NCBI GenBank assembly: GCA_964592635.1 | Contig: CAZQFZ010000108.1 | Location: 1-7,244, forward strand | Direction of reading: 5' to 3' | Source: VMCP01 sp964592635 | GTDB taxonomy: Bacteria > Bacteroidota > Bacteroidia > NS11-12g > UBA955 | Length of the DNA: 7,244 nt | Part shown: one piece after another, positions 1 to 6,683 of the stretch | Numbering within the stretch: the first letter of the stretch is position 1 | How the letters are laid out: each line of letters opens with the position of its first letter | Translations under genes and position numbers: made by a program | Notes under the pieces: generated by a model | The model's database searches: none | Seen by the model: the letters and a program-made list of their open reading frames with translations, nothing else | Told to the model about the DNA's origin: nothing

Positions 1-877
1 TGATGATATCCATAGTAGCCATAGCTAAACCAGCACCATTTACCATACAACCTACGTTTCCGTCCAATTTTACGTAGTTCAAGTTGAATTTACCCGCTTC
101 TACCTCGGTTGGATCTTCTTCAGCTAAATCGCGTAATTCGATAAAATCCTTATGACGGTAAAGTGCGTTATCATCTAAGTTTACTTTCGCATCTACTGCA
201 ATGATCTTTTCATCGGATGTTTTCAACACAGGATTGATTTCAAACATAGCAGAATCGGTTTCTTCATAAGCACGGTAAAGTGCAGAAACGAAAGTAACCA
301 TTTCTTTGAATGCTTTACCTTCAAGACCTAAATTGAATGCAATTTTTCTAGCTTGGAACGGTTGAAGACCGGTAGCAGGGTGAATCCACTCTTTGAAAAT
401 TTTCTCTGGGTGTTTTTCAGCTACTTCTTCAATATCCATTCCACCTTCTGTGGTGTAAATGATTACGTTTTGTTTTTTCTGACGATCCAACAATACGCTC
501 ATGTAGTATTCTTTTGGTTCAAATTCACCTGGGTAAAACACGTCTTGTGCAACTAATACCTTGTTTACCACTTTACCTGCTTCTCCAGTTTGAATGGTAA
601 CCAAGGTACCACCCAAGAGATTTTGTGCGATTTCTGCTGCTTTTTCGGGGGATTTAGCCACTTGCACGCCTCGGTGTTCGGTGCCCACAATTTTTCCTTT
701 TCCACGTCCACCGGCGTGAATTTGTGCTTTCACAACCGACCAGTCACTACCGAACTCGTCGCGTACGCGTTCAGCGGCTGCTTTTGCTTCTTCAGGAGTT
801 TCGGCAACAAATCCGTTTTGAACTGCAACTCCGTACTTTTTTAAAATCTCTTTGGCTTGATATTCGTGAATATTCAT
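1..877 (-). CDS. sucC: Succinyl-CoA synthetase (ADP-forming) beta subunit, partial (C-terminus outside window)
   Basis: This is the beta subunit of succinate-CoA ligase, the TCA-cycle enzyme that interconverts succinyl-CoA and succinate with substrate-level formation of ATP or GTP; it works in the cytoplasm with the SucD alpha subunit. The start at 877 gives MNIHEYQAKEILKKYGV, the classic SucC N-terminus. The ATP-grasp domain follows, with the glycine-rich stretch HAGGRGKGK at residues 54-62. The metal-binding residues appear as EINP (213-216) and D229, with the same N-to-D spacing as in the E. coli enzyme. The highly conserved GNVGCMVNGAGLAMATMD lies at 273-290. The frame stays open for 292 codons to the left edge; the family is usually about 390-400 residues, so roughly 100 residues of the CoA-ligase domain are missing. 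sucD is not in the window and would have to lie further left. The gene is transcribed divergently from the lolD-like gene, and no Shine-Dalgarno sequence is seen. Identification is secure. Confidence 0.97.
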   Translation of the reverse strand, partial: MNIHEYQAKEILKKYGVAVQNGFVAETPEEAKAAAERVRDEFGSDWSVVKAQIHAGGRGKGKIVGTEHRGVQVAKSPEKAAEIAQNLLGGTLVTIQTGEAGKVVNKVLVAQDVFYPGEFEPKEYYMSVLLDRQKKQNVIIYTTEGGMDIEEVAEKHPEKIFKEWIHPATGLQPFQARKIAFNLGLEGKAFKEMVTFVSALYRAYEETDSAMFEINPVLKTSDEKIIAVDAKVNLDDNALYRHKDFIELRDLAEEDPTEVEAGKFNLNYVKLDGNVGCMVNGAGLAMATMDII

Positions 878-884
878 ATGAATC

Positions 885-904
885 AATTTGAATTAGTTCA
901 AATT
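885..904. repeat. Perfect inverted repeat in the sucC 5' flank
   Basis: AATTTGAA (885-892) and TTCAAATT (897-904) are perfect 8-bp inverted arms around a 4-bp spacer, TTAG. The element ends 7 bp upstream of the sucC start codon. On the minus strand it contains TGAATTTG, one mismatch from the Bacteroidota -7 element TAnnTTTG. It could be a regulator's operator covering the sucC promoter, or a weak AT-rich hairpin in the leader. The structure is seen directly; the function is inference. Confidence 0.5.
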
Positions 905-920
905 CAGCTGCGAAAATAAC

Positions 921-928
921 TAACTTTG
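921..928 (+). promoter_or_regulatory. Possible Bacteroidota-type -7 element for the lolD-like gene
   Basis: TAACTTTG matches the TAnnTTTG -7 consensus of Bacteroidota primary-sigma promoters exactly and would place transcription start about 25 bp upstream of the ATG at 961. No good TTTG -33 element is found about 20 bp further upstream (only TTCA at 897-900). The call is therefore weak; matches to a short degenerate motif are common in AT-rich DNA. Confidence 0.3.
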
Positions 929-960
929 AAGCCATTTCGACAATTATTTTAAGAAAAGTG

Positions 961-1614
961 ATGATTTCTTGTACGAATTTAGTTAAAAATTACCAACATG
1001 TGGAAGTACTTAAGTCCATAAACCTTGAGATTTCCCCCAAAGAAATCGTGTGCATAACCGGTGAAAGCGGTGCTGGAAAAAGTACGCTTCTGCATATTTT
1101 AGGTACTTTAGACAAACCGACTTCTGGATCGGTTTCTATTTTTGGGCAAGACATCACTCGATTAAAAGGGAGTGAACTATCTGCTTTTAGAAATAAGAAT
1201 ATCGGCTTTGTATTTCAATTTCATCAACTTATTCCCGAGTTAACCTCGGTTGAAAATACCATGATTCCACGTTTGATTTCGGGGGAATCCATTTCAAAAG
1301 CGAAGCAAAATGCCAAAGAAATGTTGGATTATTTGGGCCTAGGACATCGTTTTGAACACAAACCATCCGAACTTTCTGGTGGAGAACAACAACGAGTGGC
1401 CATAGCACGAGCCCTGTCTATGAAACCAAAATTCATTTTGGCCGACGAGCCAAGCGGAAACTTAGACACCAAAAATGCCAAATTTATACATGAGTTATTT
1501 TTTAAAATGCGCCACGATTTTGATTTGACATTCGCCATCGTTACACACAATCCAGAATTAGCACAAATGGCCGACCGACAAATAAAATTGTCAGACGGCC
1601 ATCTTCAAAACTAG
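961..1614 (+). CDS. lolD: LolD-type ABC transporter ATP-binding protein
   Basis: A 217-residue cytoplasmic ABC ATPase of the MacB/LolD class, which powers FtsX-like permeases that extract lipoproteins from, or perform mechanical work at, the inner membrane. All nucleotide-binding motifs are intact: Walker A GESGAGKST (34-42), Q-loop FVFQFHQLIP (83-92) of the LolD style, signature LSGGEQQRVAIARAL (138-152), Walker B FILADE (158-163), D-loop GNLD (166-169) and H-loop His196. The length is normal for LolD (about 220-230). I prefer ATG 961; an in-frame GTG at 958 directly before it would add one residue and cannot be excluded. No permease gene is adjacent: the left neighbour is divergent sucC and the right neighbour is convergent, so its membrane partner (LolC/E-like) must be encoded elsewhere. 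The ABC subclass is firm; lipoprotein release as the exact job is inferred from family resemblance. Confidence 0.88.
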   Translation: MISCTNLVKNYQHVEVLKSINLEISPKEIVCITGESGAGKSTLLHILGTLDKPTSGSVSIFGQDITRLKGSELSAFRNKNIGFVFQFHQLIPELTSVENTMIPRLISGESISKAKQNAKEMLDYLGLGHRFEHKPSELSGGEQQRVAIARALSMKPKFILADEPSGNLDTKNAKFIHELFFKMRHDFDLTFAIVTHNPELAQMADRQIKLSDGHLQN

Positions 1615-1631
1615 CTGCTATAATGTTCTTG

Positions 1632-2819
1632 TTATTTAGCTTGGTATCGATCTTTGCCGTTCCAACCCATGGAAATTCCAAAACGCGCCCCATTTTTACC
1701 AGGAACTATGTACAAATTCACTGGTAAATTGAGTTTTCCCGATTTGAATGTTTTACCCGCTGCAAATAAAAATCCATAACTCAATCCAGTTGTGCCCCTA
1801 GAATCCGGACGACGTTCAACGGTACTATTGTTTGCAATGGCTTCATCTTCTAAAGAAAAATACTTGGAGTCTTGAATACTGATGATGAATCGTTGTTGGT
1901 CTGTTCCTTCATTGAGAATATATCCATCGCTGTATTTGGAAACAGCAAAAGTAGGACCGAAGGCAAATTCCCATCCATTTACATTGTTTCTCAAACCGTT
2001 AAGTAATGTTAATGATGGTATGAATTGACCTTGATCTAAACCGGTAACCATGGGAATTACCTCAAACAATGCTTGGAAATTCCCTTCATTTAAGTATTGC
2101 TTTTCAATTTGGTATCCGAATTGGAACATGTACTGGTTTCCATCGTATCCACCGTCTTTTTTAGGCCCTGTTAATACATCGGCTAAGTAGCCCGTAGCAT
2201 ATGTCATCCCCATTCTAGGGCCATCGGCTTTTAATTGGAGTGTGTAAGGATTATTGATGGAGTTGTCAAAATCTGTTTTCTTGGTCAACTTACTTACCAA
2301 GTCTGCTTCATTGGGTATGCCAAAAATTTCATTGATGCAAATACGAATCATTTGAAATTCGTTGCCTGAAATATTTAAAAACTCTTTTACTTTCGTAGCT
2401 TCAAATACACCCGTTTTCACATCCAGCATTCGCACTGTGACGTTTAAATTATCGCCAAGTTGGGCAATACTTCCGGTAAACATCTTGTCAACACCCAATT
2501 TCTTTCCAATAGCAGTTAAGCAAATTTTTGAAAAGCATGAATTTACGTCGAGGGTATCTCGTTTCACCAAGTACTCGATATCGTACTTGTCCATGACTTC
2601 AAATTTTTCAACACGAATTAACTCATTAATTACAAATTGAATGGCTTGTTGTTGGCTCATTTTATATCCTCGAACATCAAAATCGATAATGGCAATACTG
2701 GGTTTGGGGGAAATGCTTGAGCTGTTTTGGGCTTGGGAAGGTATGCTGAAAGCACTAAATAAACAGGTTAAAACCAGAAACAACCTGGAGATTATGGATA
2801 GGGTTCTTTTGTTTTTCAT
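1632..2819 (-). CDS. Exported protein with CsgG/TolB-like N-terminal domain and beta-rich C-terminal domain
   Basis: A 395-residue protein with a Sec-type signal peptide: basic MKNKR, a hydrophobic core at about 8-26, and a likely cleavage after SQA (residue 30). Cys19 in LTC does not make a proper lipobox, so a soluble periplasmic or outer-membrane-associated protein is more likely than a lipoprotein. Residues about 40-165 resemble the CsgG/TolB-N fold: SIAIIDFDVRG (41-51), a helix leading to FEVMDKYDIEYLV, then Cys95-x4-Cys100, IGKKLGVDKMFTGSIAQLG and VRMLDVKTG (129-137). The two cysteines could form a disulfide in the periplasm. The C-terminal 200 residues have many short alternating-hydrophobic strands rich in Gly, Tyr and Phe, suggesting a beta-barrel or beta-sandwich; no family is recognised for this part. 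The gene is divergent from the regulator at 2965 and convergent with lolD across 17 bp. Its role is unknown; a cell-envelope function is inferred. Confidence 0.8.
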   Translation of the reverse strand: MKNKRTLSIISRLFLVLTCLFSAFSIPSQAQNSSSISPKPSIAIIDFDVRGYKMSQQQAIQFVINELIRVEKFEVMDKYDIEYLVKRDTLDVNSCFSKICLTAIGKKLGVDKMFTGSIAQLGDNLNVTVRMLDVKTGVFEATKVKEFLNISGNEFQMIRICINEIFGIPNEADLVSKLTKKTDFDNSINNPYTLQLKADGPRMGMTYATGYLADVLTGPKKDGGYDGNQYMFQFGYQIEKQYLNEGNFQALFEVIPMVTGLDQGQFIPSLTLLNGLRNNVNGWEFAFGPTFAVSKYSDGYILNEGTDQQRFIISIQDSKYFSLEDEAIANNSTVERRPDSRGTTGLSYGFLFAAGKTFKSGKLNLPVNLYIVPGKNGARFGISMGWNGKDRYQAK

Positions 2820-2964
2820 ATATCAAATTATTGACTGAGGCACAAAGTTTATTCGGAACAAAACGAAACCCATTATTAAAAAATGCAAAAACGAAAATTA
2901 TTTTTGGGATTTTTCCGTAAACGAAATCAAAAAAACAATTCGTATTATTGAAAAACATTGAAAT
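2820..2964. promoter_or_regulatory. AT-rich divergent promoter region with three AAACGAAA direct repeats
   Basis: This spacer separates the 5' ends of the CsgG-like gene (minus) and the HTH-regulator gene (plus), so it should carry both promoters. AAACGAAA occurs three times on the plus strand, at 2861-2868, 2889-2896 and 2919-2926, with start-to-start spacing of 28 and 30 bp. TATTTTTG at 2899-2906 matches the TAnnTTTG -7 element for the plus strand and lies between copies 2 and 3. On the minus strand, TAAACTTTG (complement of 2843-2851) is a one-base-longer variant of the same element. Neither has a convincing -33 partner. The repeats are seen directly; operator function is inferred. Confidence 0.5.
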
Positions 2965-3957
2965 ATGAATAGTAGACCTCATCAATTGGCTTTTGTGGAA
3001 CTGGTTAAATCTGCAGTTCCATCGCATATAAACTTGGCAGAAGAAGTGGCTGCAATCCTGAGTTTAAGTTCGGATAGTGCTTACCGCAGGTTGAGAGGTG
3101 AAACCGATTTTTCATTAGAAGAAGTAGTTACTTTGTGCCATTCATTCAGTATTCCACTAAGTGATCTTACATCTACTCAATCGAGTTTAATTACTTTTCG
3201 GGCAAATGAACTTTCTAAAGATACCAGTTCGTTTACCAGTTATTTAAAAGTGCTTTATGGAGATTTGCAGTGGATTCGCCAGTGGAAATCACATCAAATC
3301 ACCTATGCCGCGGAAGATTTACCCGTGTTTTATCATTTCTTCTTGCCGTCTTTAGCTCGATTTAAAATGGTATATTGGAATAAATCCATTTTGGCCAATC
3401 CCAAATTGAAAGACTTAAATGTTGAAGATGTTCAAGTACCCTCCGGATGGTTGGAGGAAGTTCCCTCTGTAAGAAAAGAATTCCTGAGCATCCCTTCCAC
3501 AGAAATTTGGCATGAAGACACGCTGAAATCCACCATCAAACAAATAGAATATTATGTTACCACCGGTTATTTCAACTCTAAAGATACCATTAAAATGGTA
3601 GTTGACGACTTGTTTACCCAAGTGGAAATGCTCAAAAATCAAGCAAAAGAAGGAAAAAAATTCAATCCCTTAACCAACTCATTTACAGATATCGATTATA
3701 CTTTGTATGTATGCAATGTAATGATTGGGAATAATTGCGTGTTTCTCAGTTCAGAAGGGCAAAATGCTACTTACTTATCGTATAATTCATTTAACTTTAT
3801 CCAAACTAAAAATAATATTTTCAATCAGCAAACTCAAGAATGGCTGAAGAATATTATTTATAATAGTGAGTTGATTTCGTCCATTTCTGAACGACGTAGA
3901 AATCAATATTTCTCTGTTTTAACTCAACAAATTGAAGACTTGCAACGCATGATTTAA
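2965..3957 (+). CDS. BetR-like helix-turn-helix transcriptional regulator
   Basis: A 330-residue cytoplasmic protein. The N-terminal 70 residues look like the HTH type seen in BetR-like proteins of Bacteroidota: FVELVKSAVPSHINLAEEVA (10-29), then LSSDSAYRRLRGETDFSLEE (34-53) and VVTLCHSFSIPLSDL, in which the SDSAYRRLRGE stretch is the likely recognition helix. The remaining 250 residues are mainly helical by appearance, carry no domain I can name, and end in a charged helix (about 306-330) that could mediate dimerisation. No membrane segment or phosphoacceptor domain is evident. The ATG at 2965 follows AT-rich DNA without a Shine-Dalgarno sequence, as usual in this phylum. Only one base separates its stop codon from recQ, so the two are probably co-transcribed. 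The repeats upstream would be natural autoregulatory sites. DNA binding is a good inference; target genes and signal are unknown. Confidence 0.75.
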   Translation: MNSRPHQLAFVELVKSAVPSHINLAEEVAAILSLSSDSAYRRLRGETDFSLEEVVTLCHSFSIPLSDLTSTQSSLITFRANELSKDTSSFTSYLKVLYGDLQWIRQWKSHQITYAAEDLPVFYHFFLPSLARFKMVYWNKSILANPKLKDLNVEDVQVPSGWLEEVPSVRKEFLSIPSTEIWHEDTLKSTIKQIEYYVTTGYFNSKDTIKMVVDDLFTQVEMLKNQAKEGKKFNPLTNSFTDIDYTLYVCNVMIGNNCVFLSSEGQNATYLSYNSFNFIQTKNNIFNQQTQEWLKNIIYNSELISSISERRRNQYFSVLTQQIEDLQRMI

Positions 3958-3958
3958 T

Positions 3959-5857
3959 ATGATTCCCAGTAAGAGTCCCGAAAATGTATTAAAAGAGCAT
4001 TGGGGTTATGGCGAGTTTCGACCGGGACAAATTAATATTATCAATTCCATCCTTGCTGGCCACGACACCCTGGCCTTATTGCCTACAGGCGGAGGTAAAA
4101 GTATTTGTTTTCAGGTTCCAGGATTGCTTTTGCCAGGAGTTACCTTGGTCATTTCTCCACTCATTGCTTTAATGAAAGATCAAGTGGATGGTTTGAAAAA
4201 AAGGGGAATTAGTGCTGCATATATCAATTCCGGACAAAGCTACGGTGAGGTTAAAAATATTTTGGATAATGCGTTACAAGGGCATTATCGATTTTTGTAT
4301 ATTTCACCAGAAAGAGCCATATCGGAAAATTTTGCTGGTTATATTCCCAATTTGAACATATCACTGTTGGTAATCGATGAAGCCCATTGTATCTCTATGT
4401 GGGGGAAGGATTTTCGTCCTTCGTTTCAGAAAATACACTCCATCCGGCATTTACTTCCCCCGAAAACACCGGTAGCAGCATTCACGGCAAGTGCACCTTC
4501 TTGGATTCAGAAAGAAATTATTGAGGGATTGAATATGCGAAATGCACAAGTGTATCAGGGTGCATTTGGACGTCCGAACTTGAATTTTAAGGTGATTGAA
4601 ACAGAGAATAAACGAGGTTTATTGATTCAAGCATTAAAAAAAACTCAAGGGTCCAGCATTGTTTTTGCAAACACCAGAAAAGAGGTTCAAGAGTTGGCAG
4701 CAATGATTTCGGGGGAAGGGATATCTGTGCATTATTATCACGGTGGTTTGCCATCGCAAGAACGTGCACAAAAACAACAAGAATGGATTCAAAATCGGGT
4801 TAGAGTGATGGTGTGTACCAACGCCTTCGGAATGGGTGTAGATAAACCAGATGTTCGGTATGTGTATCATTTTACACCCAGTACCACTCCGGAAGACTAC
4901 TATCAGGAGGCAGGGCGAGCAGGACGCGACGGGAATCTGAGCTATTGCATTCTGTTTCATCACAGCAGCGATTGGAAACGAGCTTTTGAGTTGATTCAGG
5001 CCCAACATCCCCCAGAAGAACAATTAAAAAGAACTTATCACGCCCTGATGAATGGGATTGGAGTTCTACCAGGACAAGGACAAGATCAGGTATTTCCTGC
5101 CCCTTGGACCAGAATTGCTGACCAATATAAAATTCCTCATTCAGAGTTTTACGCATCCATCAAAACCATAGAGAAATTGGGGCAGTGGGAGTTAAGTGAG
5201 GGAATGAAAACCCCATCGAGATTCAAATTTTTAGCAGATTACACCGAAGTGTACGACTTTAAAATCCGTTATCCTCAATTTGAAGGAATCTTGGACCTTC
5301 TATTGAGATCATTTAGTGGAGTATTTGAGCGTTATAATTCCATAATAGAAGCAACACTATCAAAGAAACTTCGGAAAAAAGAGTCAGAAGTTCGTTTGCA
5401 ATTAAGCAAATTGCACAAAGTTGGAATGGTTGAATATGTAGAACAAACGGACGCTCCAATGCTTTTGCTGCTCGAACCCAGAAGCATGTATCCTTCATTC
5501 AACATGAAAAAAGTATTGCAGCTCAAGAAAATGCGAAATGATAGCTTGAGTAAATTGCATGAATACTCAGAAATTCAAAGTTGTAGATCGGATTTTTGGG
5601 TGGAGTATTTTACCAGTCGCCCGCAAGGAAATTGTTTGAATTGTGATTTATGCGAATCGAAAAGACTTCAAATTAACGCTGATTGGATTCGAAAAGATCT
5701 CTTGAAACGAGTTCAAGGAGGAATTTCGCTAAAACGATTGATGGATTATTTTCCGTTTACGTATCGAAAAGAATTTTCACATGTTTTGAATGATATGTTG
5801 GATTCGGGAGAAATCGTGAAAAACCAAGAGAATCGTTTAACTTTGCCCCCTTCATGA
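3959..5857 (+). CDS. recQ: RecQ-family ATP-dependent DNA helicase (long Bacteroidota variant)
   Basis: A 632-residue 3'-5' superfamily 2 DNA helicase, expected to unwind forks and recombination intermediates. Motifs in order: motif 0 FRPGQ (20-24), Walker A TGGGKS (43-48), Ia SPLIALMKDQV, DEAH box (140-143) followed by the RecQ aromatic-rich loop ISMWGKDFRP (145-154), motif III TASAP, IV IVFANTRKE, V TNAFGMGVDKPD (287-298), and VI QEAGRAGRDG (316-325). The zinc site is present as Cys542 with CLNCDLC (Cys559, Cys562, Cys565), but it lies about 215 residues after motif VI. The intervening region appears to hold winged-helix-like segments, whereas E. coli RecQ has zinc before winged helix. No HRDC domain is evident. 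The loop has Met147 and Lys150 where most RecQs have Gln and His. The start lies 1 bp after the regulator stop; the stop overlaps the glycosyltransferase start in ATGA. Family is certain; substrate preference is not. Confidence 0.94.
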   Translation: MIPSKSPENVLKEHWGYGEFRPGQINIINSILAGHDTLALLPTGGGKSICFQVPGLLLPGVTLVISPLIALMKDQVDGLKKRGISAAYINSGQSYGEVKNILDNALQGHYRFLYISPERAISENFAGYIPNLNISLLVIDEAHCISMWGKDFRPSFQKIHSIRHLLPPKTPVAAFTASAPSWIQKEIIEGLNMRNAQVYQGAFGRPNLNFKVIETENKRGLLIQALKKTQGSSIVFANTRKEVQELAAMISGEGISVHYYHGGLPSQERAQKQQEWIQNRVRVMVCTNAFGMGVDKPDVRYVYHFTPSTTPEDYYQEAGRAGRDGNLSYCILFHHSSDWKRAFELIQAQHPPEEQLKRTYHALMNGIGVLPGQGQDQVFPAPWTRIADQYKIPHSEFYASIKTIEKLGQWELSEGMKTPSRFKFLADYTEVYDFKIRYPQFEGILDLLLRSFSGVFERYNSIIEATLSKKLRKKESEVRLQLSKLHKVGMVEYVEQTDAPMLLLLEPRSMYPSFNMKKVLQLKKMRNDSLSKLHEYSEIQSCRSDFWVEYFTSRPQGNCLNCDLCESKRLQINADWIRKDLLKRVQGGISLKRLMDYFPFTYRKEFSHVLNDMLDSGEIVKNQENRLTLPPS

Positions 5858-6683
5858 GGGCTGTTTTTTGCGTAACTAATGACTTGATCACCGATCAACG
5901 AATGATTCGAATTTGCAGTTCGCTACAATCGAACGGCTGGGATGTAGAATTGATTGGTCGAGAAAAACGTGAATCGGCCAGTTTGTTGAAGCGCAGTTAT
6001 AAACAAACNNNNNNNNNNNNNNNNNNNNNNNNNNNNNNNNNNNNNNNNNNNNNNNNNNNNNNNNNNNNNNNNNNNNNNNNNNNNNNNNNNNNNNNNNNNN
6101 NNNNNNNNTGGCGGAACCGCAAATTCCATTTGAAGACGGTTCTTTTATCTTGTATCAAGGAGCCTTAAATCAGGGACGTGGTTTGGAACGACTATTAAGC
6201 ATTTTAACTCGTGTTAACTATCCGTTGTTGATTGTTGGAAAAGGAGATATTGAACTTCAGCTTAAAGAATTTGTTCAACAAAACGGAATGCAGAATCAAG
6301 TGCATTTCTATGGTTTTGTTCGGCCGAATGAGTTACTCAAAATCACAAGAAAGGCAAGAATTGGATATAACGTCAGCGAAAACGAAGGGTTAAGCTATTA
6401 CCTTTCGCTAAATAATAAATTTTTTGATTATGTGGAGGCGGGATTGCCATCGGTAATCAATGATTTCCCGGAATACGTTCATTTAAACCAAGAATTTGGT
6501 GTCGGATTAAATGTATCATTGGAAAATGCAGAAATTGAAGAAAAATTGACAATTTTAATGGAAAACGACCAAGTTTATCAAAAATGCGTTGAAAATTGCT
6601 GGAAAGCTCGCGAAATTTGGAACTGGGAAAACGAATCAAAATCCTTAGTTACATTTTATCAATCGTTGTTAAAAAATGATTAA
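5854..6683 (+). CDS. Glycosyltransferase, GT4-like, interrupted by an assembly gap
   Basis: A probable sugar transferase acting at the cytoplasmic face in surface-glycan synthesis. The start at 5854 overlaps the recQ stop by 4 bp and gives MRAVFCVTNDLITDQRMIRI, typical of the N-terminal Rossmann half of GT-B enzymes of this phylum; 51 codons precede the N-run. After it, the reading frame with GCG at 6111 continues for 190 residues to TAA at 6681-6683. That part contains YQGALNQGRGLERLLSIL, LIVGKGDIELQLKEF, VHFYGFVRPNELLKI and the donor-binding region SENEGLSYYLSLNNKFFDYV followed by EAGLPSVIND. The two pieces are in different frames as written because the N-run is a placeholder. About 240 residues are visible; relatives are usually about 370-400, so roughly 130-160 residues are missing. 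I treat it as one gene; two separate gene remnants are less likely. Donor and acceptor sugars cannot be told. Confidence 0.85.
6009..6108. other. Assembly gap (100 Ns) inside the glycosyltransferase gene
   Basis: Exactly 100 consecutive N characters. Runs of this round length are the conventional placeholder for a scaffold gap of unknown size. The flanks encode the two ends of one GT4-like enzyme in different frames, so the true missing length is not 100 bp. For an unbroken gene it must leave remainder 2 on division by 3, and from normal protein length is probably about 400-480 bp. Confidence 0.95.

Noticed and set aside
353..844. Two plus-strand open frames of 67 and 84 codons within the sucC region
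   Set aside because: They lie antisense to a highly conserved sucC frame, are rich in Phe and Cys in the way antisense shadows are, and resemble no known protein.
958..960. GTG at 958 as start of the lolD-like gene
   Set aside because: ATG follows immediately and no ribosome-binding sequence favours the GTG; the difference is one residue, so ATG 961 was chosen.
1615..1631. Rho-independent terminator between the convergent lolD-like and CsgG-like genes
   Set aside because: The 17-bp gap and its flanks show no GC-rich stem followed by a T-run; only short weak complementarity is present.
2757..2775. Possible lipobox at Cys19 of the CsgG-like protein
   Set aside because: The sequence before Cys is LVLT; position -1 is Thr rather than Gly, Ala or Ser, and a better signal peptidase I site follows after SQA at residue 30.
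2755..3027. Minus-strand 90-codon frame spanning the divergent spacer
   Set aside because: It overlaps the 5' ends of both flanking genes and the promoter region; its Asn/Phe-rich composition is that of translated AT-rich spacer.
4634..5156. Minus-strand frames of 129 and 94 codons inside recQ
   Set aside because: They are antisense to conserved helicase motifs V and VI, so they are shadows of recQ coding constraint.
6009..6108. Treating the 104-codon frame through the Ns (5854-6168) as a real short protein
   Set aside because: It reads through placeholder Ns into the wrong frame; the downstream glycosyltransferase sequence is in a different frame.
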